A stretch of 5,992 nucleotides of DNA from contig QHOR01000043.1 of the NCBI GenBank assembly GCA_003219395.1, positions 1-5,992 on the forward strand, given 5' to 3'. This stretch comes from Verrucomicrobiota bacterium (lineage in GTDB: Bacteria; Verrucomicrobiota; Verrucomicrobiia; Chthoniobacterales; UBA10450). Below the pieces are notes generated by a model. The model was not told the DNA's origin, made no database searches, and was given only the letters and a program-made list of their open reading frames with translations. The position numbers and the translations under genes are program-made. Of this stretch, positions 1 through 3,150 are shown in pieces (position 1 is the stretch's first letter; every line of letters starts with the position of its first letter).

Positions 1-68
1 GAAAATCCCGATACGAGGCCGCCGAGGAAAGTTGCGATCGTGAGTACGAGGATGGTGAATTCGCTCAT
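1..68 (-). CDS. N-terminus of a membrane protein, probably TauE/SafE-type permease (partial)
   Basis: The ATG at 68-66 opens 22 complete codons that run off the left edge of the window. They read MSEFTILVLTIATFLGG followed by LVSGF. A short hydrophobic first helix entering a Gly-rich GGLVSGF turn is characteristic of the TauE/SafE (DUF81) sulfite/organosulfonate exporter family, whose members are inner-membrane proteins of about 250 residues with 7-8 helices. Neighbour evidence is supportive: such permeases are often found beside Bug-type binding proteins, and one lies just upstream (323-1300) on the same strand. No strong Shine-Dalgarno sequence precedes the ATG; only a weak purine stretch (AAGAAAC) is present. 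A CRP-like palindrome lies about 140 bp upstream. With only 22 residues visible, another small-helix membrane protein cannot be excluded. Confidence 0.5.
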   Translation of the reverse strand, partial: MSEFTILVLTIATFLGGLVSGF

Positions 69-322
69 TGTCGGATGAAGTTTCTTGAATACCCGCAGGT
101 GCCAAAGGTTGCTCAATACAAAATTACTTATCTCCCGGCTGCGCGGATCGTTTTAAACGGGTTGCAGCGAAGGAAGGCTACCACCGGTACGCGTCTGGCA
201 GTGTGAACTGCGTCACACTTGTGCCTCGCCCGCGGGCTCGCGACCAAATTGTAAGTATTTTTCGGTACCTAGCCTTAGAGCGGGGGTCGGCTCATGCGTG
301 ACACCCGAACAGCATCTTCAAG
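69..322. other. Intergenic region between the binding protein and the membrane protein
   Basis: This 254-bp stretch holds no supported gene. It separates the stop of the Bug-type binding protein from the start of the membrane protein. It is more AT-rich in parts (around 120-160 and 245-262) than its neighbours. It contains the CRP-like palindrome at 200-219 and a 10-bp perfect palindrome GCCCGCGGGC at 228-237. I see no hairpin followed by a T run, so no intrinsic terminator for the binding-protein gene is evident. No convincing -35/-10 pair was found for the membrane-protein gene. Confidence 0.6.
200..219. promoter_or_regulatory. CRP/FNR-family-like operator palindrome
   Basis: The sequence AGTGTGA-ACTGCG-TCACACT is a perfect inverted repeat with 7-bp arms and a 6-bp spacer. 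Its core matches the classical CRP consensus TGTGA-N6-TCACA at every defined position. It lies in non-coding DNA about 140 bp upstream of the membrane-protein start (68) and about 100 bp beyond the stop of the binding-protein gene. That position suits control of a leftward promoter. Which regulator would bind in this organism is unknown; a Crp/Fnr-type protein is the inference, and other dimeric regulators could use such a site. Confidence 0.45.
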
Positions 323-1300
323 TCATCCTGGACTAGCGCCGGCGAACTTGATGACCTTTGCCCATTTGTCGGTTTCTTGCGCGATCCGCGTCGCGTATTC
401 GCCGGGCGAGAGCGCCAGAACCTGGCCGCCGAGTTCGGCAATTCGAGCTTTGATCGTCGGGTCCGCAAGGGCGGCATTAATCTCCCCGTTGAGCCGATCG
501 ATGATTTCGGCGGGCGTGTCCTTCGGTGCCCCGATGCCGGCCCACGCGCTCGTCTCGAATCCGGGCACGAAATCGCTGAGTGGCGGAACGTCGGCAAGTG
601 CCTCAACGCGCGTCGTGGCCGTCACCGCCAAGGGGCGAAGCGTTCCGGCCCTGATGTGCTCGATGGAGGAGGGCATATTGTCGAACATGACATGCACCTG
701 TCCGGCAATGAGATCGGTCAGCGCCGGCGCTGCTCCCCGATAAGGCACGTGCAGCATATTGATGCCCGTCAACATTTTGAACAGCTCGCCGGTCACATGC
801 GCGACGGAGCCGTTGCCCGCCGAGGCGAAACTGATTTCGCCCGGATGAGCTTTGGCGTAGGCGATGAATTCGGGAACCGTCGTGGCCGGAAACGACGGAT
901 TGACTTCCATCACTTGCGGCACGTGGTAGATACTCGCGACCGGCGCGATATCGCGGATGAAGTCATAACTGAGATTTTGATAAAGCGTAGCGTTGATCAG
1001 ATTGTTGGAGCCGATGGCAAGCAGCGTATACCCATCAGGCGGTGAGCGGACGACGGCTTCAGTGGCGATATTGCCGCCAGCGCCCGGCCGGTTGTCGATG
1101 ATGAATTGCTGACCGAGCCGCTCGGAGAGGCGTTGACCTATGATGCGTGTGACGATGTCGACCGCTTGGCCGGGCGCAAATCCGACCAGCACTCGGACCG
1201 GACGCGCGGGGTACGCTTGCGCCGTAGCGACGCCCGACATGGCCGGAAGCGCGGCAGTTCCCGCGGCCAAAAGCAGAAATTGCCGGCGCGGAAATTTCAA
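323..1300 (-). CDS. Tripartite tricarboxylate transporter substrate-binding protein (Bug/TctC family), Tat-exported
   Basis: This is a periplasmic solute-binding receptor of the Bug/TctC family. Such proteins capture carboxylates or related small molecules for TctAB-type transporters or act as orphan receptors; the ligand cannot be read from sequence. Family hallmarks in order are YPARPVRVLVGFAPG just after the signal, NRPGAGGNIATEAV, PDGYTLL, the HVPYRGAAPALTDLIAGQV block, and GTLRPLAVTATTR near the last third. The 325-residue length is normal. The N-terminus carries a twin-arginine signal (PRRQFLLLAAG, then a cleavage-like ATAQA), so Tat export is expected. I place the start at TTG 1300-1298, giving KFPRRQFL, because AGGAG (1311-1307) is 6 nt from it but directly abuts the ATG at 1306; the ATG start would add two residues. 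The first ligand loop reads PGQAVD where PGGxxD is more usual. No tctA or tctB gene lies in the window. Confidence 0.93.
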   Translation of the reverse strand: MKFPRRQFLLLAAGTAALPAMSGVATAQAYPARPVRVLVGFAPGQAVDIVTRIIGQRLSERLGQQFIIDNRPGAGGNIATEAVVRSPPDGYTLLAIGSNNLINATLYQNLSYDFIRDIAPVASIYHVPQVMEVNPSFPATTVPEFIAYAKAHPGEISFASAGNGSVAHVTGELFKMLTGINMLHVPYRGAAPALTDLIAGQVHVMFDNMPSSIEHIRAGTLRPLAVTATTRVEALADVPPLSDFVPGFETSAWAGIGAPKDTPAEIIDRLNGEINAALADPTIKARIAELGGQVLALSPGEYATRIAQETDKWAKVIKFAGASPG

Positions 1301-1615
1301 TTGCATCTCCTGATCGCCCCCATTCAGGTCCGCTCAACCATCGCTCTTTCGTTTGCGTGCAGTACAACCATCGCGACAATGACGTCGCAGGTTGAAAGAC
1401 GACGGATGTTACGGAAGTAGCTGAGTGATCGGCGGCGGTAAAGCGCACAAATGCGCCTGCGACCCTTTATCCTGCCTGCCGCTTGTGTGGCGGCGATGCG
1501 AAGGCACAGTCGTATTACAGTCTATACCGCTCGCCGATCCATCTCCGGGTCGATCTATAAGCGCGGCTGCGCGGCCTGCAACATCGCTTTGCCGATCAGT
1601 CGGCTAGCGCACGCG
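1301..1615. other. Intergenic region upstream of the binding-protein gene
   Basis: About 310 bp lie between the metalloprotease stop (1616) and the binding-protein start. On the minus strand this is both the 3' flank of the protease gene and the leader of the binding-protein gene. A small perfect hairpin, GCCGA-TCAG-TCGGC on the plus strand (1591-1604), sits just after the protease stop but has no T run, so it is at best a weak terminator. No clear -35/-10 pair was recognised. On the plus strand, 1451-1560 shows a possible decayed signal-peptide gene, reported as a finding. Otherwise I see nothing. Confidence 0.5.
1307..1311 (-). promoter_or_regulatory. Ribosome binding site deciding the binding-protein start
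   Basis: On the minus strand the bases read AGGAG and then immediately ATG CAA TTG. Zero spacing to the ATG (1306) is unsuitable for initiation, whereas 6 nt to the TTG (1300) is normal. The protein from the TTG begins KFPRRQF, matching the usual N-terminus of this family in rhizobia, which supports the TTG. A G-rich stretch further upstream could serve the ATG only weakly. Confidence 0.5.
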
Positions 1616-2308
1616 TCAGTCAGGGCCGTCGGCAGGAAGGGCTGCCTGGGAGAGGGTCTGCCGCCTGGGCTCCCGGACCCGCAAGCAATTTACGGCATTC
1701 GCGCGCGTTGACCCGCACGCGAGCATCGGAAACATTGGAAAATTGGGTCCGCAACGCGTCATGAGCGCAAGCTCATCGTCGTCCCTATGGGGAAGACCAG
1801 TCAGGTGTCCAAACTCGTGTGCCCATAGCAGATGATCGGGATAGCGACCGTGAGCATCCTCTAGGAGGTCGGGATGAACAAGAACCATGGAACGGAAATC
1901 AGGCGGGGAAAACGAGCAACCAGCAAACGATCCGGCCGGTAGGCCAGGCCTGCAGAATTTGATTTCCTTGACAATCTTCACGTGAAAATCGGCGCCGGCT
2001 ACATTCGAATTCAGAAACGCGCCGATGTTGTCCTGATCTACGACCGGAGTTTTGGGCGACGCGAAGGTGCCGACTTGGCCTTTGAGCGTGAACGTCACAT
2101 CGCATGAAACGTCGTCATCGTTCCGGGTAGAATCTTTGCGCAACATACGCGACGCGCGGGCAAGGATCGCCTTGACCTGGCTTTCGTTGAGGTCCGGAAC
2201 GTCACGGTCGCTGTGACGCGTGACGCTCACAGAGTATGTTGACTGCGCGGTCGCTGGCTCGACCCACGTCAGCACGGCAAGAGACAGGATGCTCGCGATC
2301 ATTCGCAT
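1616..2308 (-). CDS. Secreted putative zinc metalloprotease with metzincin-type motif
   Basis: A 230-residue exported protein. Residues 1-22 form a Sec-type signal peptide (MRMIASILSLAVLTW, then PATAQ with an AxA-like cleavage site). The key motif HEFGHLTGLPH is at residues 164-174 and fits HExxHxxGxxH exactly: three zinc-binding histidines and the catalytic glutamate (E165). A methionine follows nine residues later (LALMTRCG, M183), at the place of a metzincin Met-turn. This predicts a zinc endopeptidase acting in the periplasm or outside the cell. Six cysteines (69, 119, 131, 186, 198, 208) in the mature part could form disulfides. The substrate is unknown and I cannot assign a subfamily; the domain is short, like matrixin-type enzymes. 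The ATG at 2308 is chosen because GGAGG lies 5 nt upstream and the signal peptide starts there; the frame stays open to 2350 but that adds a non-signal-like stretch. A 113-bp gap with inverted repeats separates it from the small basic protein gene upstream. Confidence 0.75.
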   Translation of the reverse strand: MRMIASILSLAVLTWVEPATAQSTYSVSVTRHSDRDVPDLNESQVKAILARASRMLRKDSTRNDDDVSCDVTFTLKGQVGTFASPKTPVVDQDNIGAFLNSNVAGADFHVKIVKEIKFCRPGLPAGSFAGCSFSPPDFRSMVLVHPDLLEDAHGRYPDHLLWAHEFGHLTGLPHRDDDELALMTRCGPNFPMFPMLACGSTRANAVNCLRVREPRRQTLSQAALPADGPD

Positions 2309-2313
2309 TTTTG

Positions 2314-2318
2314 CCTCC
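2314..2318 (-). promoter_or_regulatory. Ribosome binding site of the metalloprotease gene
   Basis: GGAGG on the minus strand sits 5 nt before the ATG at 2308-2306. It fixes the start 14 codons inside the longest open frame, which extends to 2350, and places the signal peptide at the very N-terminus. Confidence 0.75.
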
Positions 2319-2337
2319 GGCGCTGCGATCCCTGCTG

Positions 2338-2421
2338 CGCAGACGAGCACAAAATACCACGGATAGCTGTTGCCGGGCGCGTAGATCGCCTCGTCTGCGT
2401 CACGGCTACGCAGCGGGCAAC
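2338..2421. repeat. Two overlapping inverted repeats between the small basic protein and metalloprotease genes
   Basis: Repeat A pairs 2369-2384 (GTTGCCGGGCGCGTAG) with 2406-2421 (CTACGCAGCGGGCAAC): two perfect 6-bp blocks around a 4-bp mismatched middle, with a 21-nt loop. Its right arm touches the stop codon of the 90-residue protein gene (2422-2424). Repeat B pairs 2338-2347 (CGCAGACGAG) with 2390-2399 (CTCGTCTGCG): 10 bp, perfect. The right arm of B lies inside the loop of A, so the two folds are either alternatives or form a pseudoknot-like structure. No T run follows directly on the minus strand. A terminator, an mRNA 3' structure or a leader of the protease gene are all possible. Confidence 0.4.
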
Positions 2422-2694
2422 CTATTTCCCCCGCCGTCGCTTCTTGTACAGCGCGCCTGCTCTTTTTTTCTCCTCCAGCCTCCGCTTCAGGGCGGCTGCT
2501 TCTCTTCTCAGTATCTTGTTGATCCGCGGATCCCTCGTCAGTTTCCTAAGAAGAGTCCGGTCTCGGCTGAGTATGCGGCGGATCTCTGTCGAAGTTTGTA
2601 TATGGTTTAGAACGTGCGCCTTAAGCAGCGCGATATCGCTCTTCGAGAGTTCTTTTACTTCCTCGTTACTGAATACCCCGACCGGACTTCCCAT
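2422..2694 (-). CDS. Small basic helical protein of unknown function, 90 aa
   Basis: I do not recognise this family and assign no function. The protein starts at ATG 2694-2692 with GGAG 7 nt upstream, and ends at TAG 2424-2422. It has no signal peptide or membrane segment, so it should be cytoplasmic. It is rich in Leu, Arg, Lys and Glu with few helix breakers, and residues 60-80 (EAAALKRRLEEKKRAG) could be a coiled coil; the C-terminus is strongly basic (KKRRRGK). Residues 16-42 carry L-x6-LLK-x5-H-x6-I-x-R-x-L, the same pattern with the same spacing as in the 67-residue protein at 2929-3132, and both continue to a KLT motif followed by DP. Upstream lies the remnant of a condensation domain, which mirrors the synthetase-then-small-protein order seen for the 67-residue gene. 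The good ribosome binding site and intact frame argue that it is real. Confidence 0.6.
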   Translation of the reverse strand: MGSPVGVFSNEEVKELSKSDIALLKAHVLNHIQTSTEIRRILSRDRTLLRKLTRDPRINKILRREAAALKRRLEEKKRAGALYKKRRRGK

Positions 2695-2723
2695 AACATC
2701 GCTCCGTGAATTTGAGTTGACGG

Positions 2724-2745
2724 CTTAGAGCATGCTTAGAGCATG
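2724..2745. repeat. Tandem 11-bp direct repeat
   Basis: CTTAGAGCATG occurs twice back to back (2724-2734 and 2735-2745), with no mismatch. Across the junction the bases CATGCT-TAG-AGCATG also form a perfect 6-bp inverted repeat (2731-2745). It lies 30 bp upstream of the 90-residue protein start, so it may be an operator for that gene. It may instead be a fragment of a dispersed rhizobial repeat, since TTAGAGCATG-like ends are common in such elements (from memory, not searched). Confidence 0.5.
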
Positions 2746-2785
2746 AACAAAACGCGAAGCATGTACTTACGCATCCAACTTCCGC

Positions 2786-2928
2786 TCAGTCATCGTGGCG
2801 CGGATCGCTTAGAGTGGTCGCTCCAGCTGCGCTGGAAATCTCCAGCAGGCGGTCGATCTCTTTCGCACCGAACAGGGTGTGGCTTGTAAACGCAAGTGCT
2901 CCCGATTGCAGCCGCCCGCAGCCTGGAC
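2786..2928 (-). pseudogene. Frameshifted C-terminal remnant of a second NRPS condensation domain
   Basis: No intact gene lies here, but minus-strand translation yields collinear pieces of a condensation-domain tail in successive frames. Bases 2902-2843 give GALAF-TSHT-LFGAKEIDRLL. Bases 2840-2826, one frame over, give DFQRS. Bases 2826-2812, in the third frame, give LERPL and then TAA (2811-2809). The intact synthetase next door ends with HLFSIRAIDRLL, then RDFKAVLEQ, so LF, IDRLL, DF and LE line up in order. One missing base after each of IDRLL and DFQRS would restore one frame. The remnant abuts the stop of the 67-residue gene on one side and leads to the 90-residue gene on the other. If the frame of the first piece is followed without correction it ends at TGA 2788-2786. 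The match is short and the assignment needs a profile search. Confidence 0.55.
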
Positions 2929-3132
2929 TTAATACCCTCCGCGAGGCCTTGCCTTCGGATCCTTGCCCGTCAGTTTCTTGTAGACTTTATCTACTTCGGT
3001 CCCCAGGGCGCGGATGATGTCCGGATGATACGCCAAGTGCTTTCGAATTTCGTTCTTGAGAAGTTCCTGCTTGTTCTGGTCCAGCGCCTGCAACTCATCG
3101 ACGTCGTAGAGTTGATTCAACCACATTCCCAT
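2929..3132 (-). CDS. Small helical protein of unknown function, 67 aa, co-transcribed with the synthetase
   Basis: I do not recognise this family. The gene starts at ATG 3132-3130, with AGGAG (3144-3140) 7 nt upstream, and only 18 bp separate it from the synthetase stop (3153-3151), so one transcript and a linked role are likely. The protein has no signal peptide or membrane segment and is mostly predicted helix. Residues 17-43 carry L-x6-LLK-x5-H-x6-I-x-R-x-L, matching the 90-residue protein at 2422-2694 position for position; after it comes KKLTGKDP and a glycine-ending basic tail (RPRGGY). It is not an MbtH-like protein despite its size and location: the MbtH tryptophans and NPxDG-type start are absent. 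Possible roles are a docking partner, a regulator of the condensation domain, or a peptide acceptor for the acyl chain; the sequence does not decide among them. Confidence 0.7.
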   Translation of the reverse strand: MGMWLNQLYDVDELQALDQNKQELLKNEIRKHLAYHPDIIRALGTEVDKVYKKLTGKDPKARPRGGY

Positions 3133-3150
3133 GGCCCAGCTCCTCAGGAT

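Noticed and set aside
228..237. GCCCGCGGGC palindrome as a terminator
   Set aside because: The stem is a self-complementary palindrome with no proper loop and no T run on either strand.
377..1045. Long plus-strand open frame opposite the binding-protein gene (222 codons)
   Set aside because: It is the antisense shadow of a clear Bug-family gene in GC-rich DNA; its translation is arginine-rich, with no recognisable motif.
1591..1604. Hairpin GCCGA-TCAG-TCGGC as an intrinsic terminator of the protease gene
   Set aside because: The stem is only 5 bp and no T run follows on the minus strand.
1451..1711. Plus-strand open frame of 86 codons as an intact gene
   Set aside because: It has no ribosome binding site and overlaps the protease 3' end; the signal-peptide-like start loses sense unless a frameshift is assumed, so I kept it only as a possible relic.
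2236..2610. Plus-strand open frame of 124 codons across the 90-residue gene and protease start
   Set aside because: It is low-complexity and cysteine/arginine-rich, crosses two minus-strand genes with good ribosome binding sites, and has no motif.
2929..3132. 67-residue protein after an NRPS gene as an MbtH-like protein
   Set aside because: Size and position fit, but the conserved MbtH tryptophans and the N-terminal NPxDG-type block are absent and the sequence is largely helical and charged.
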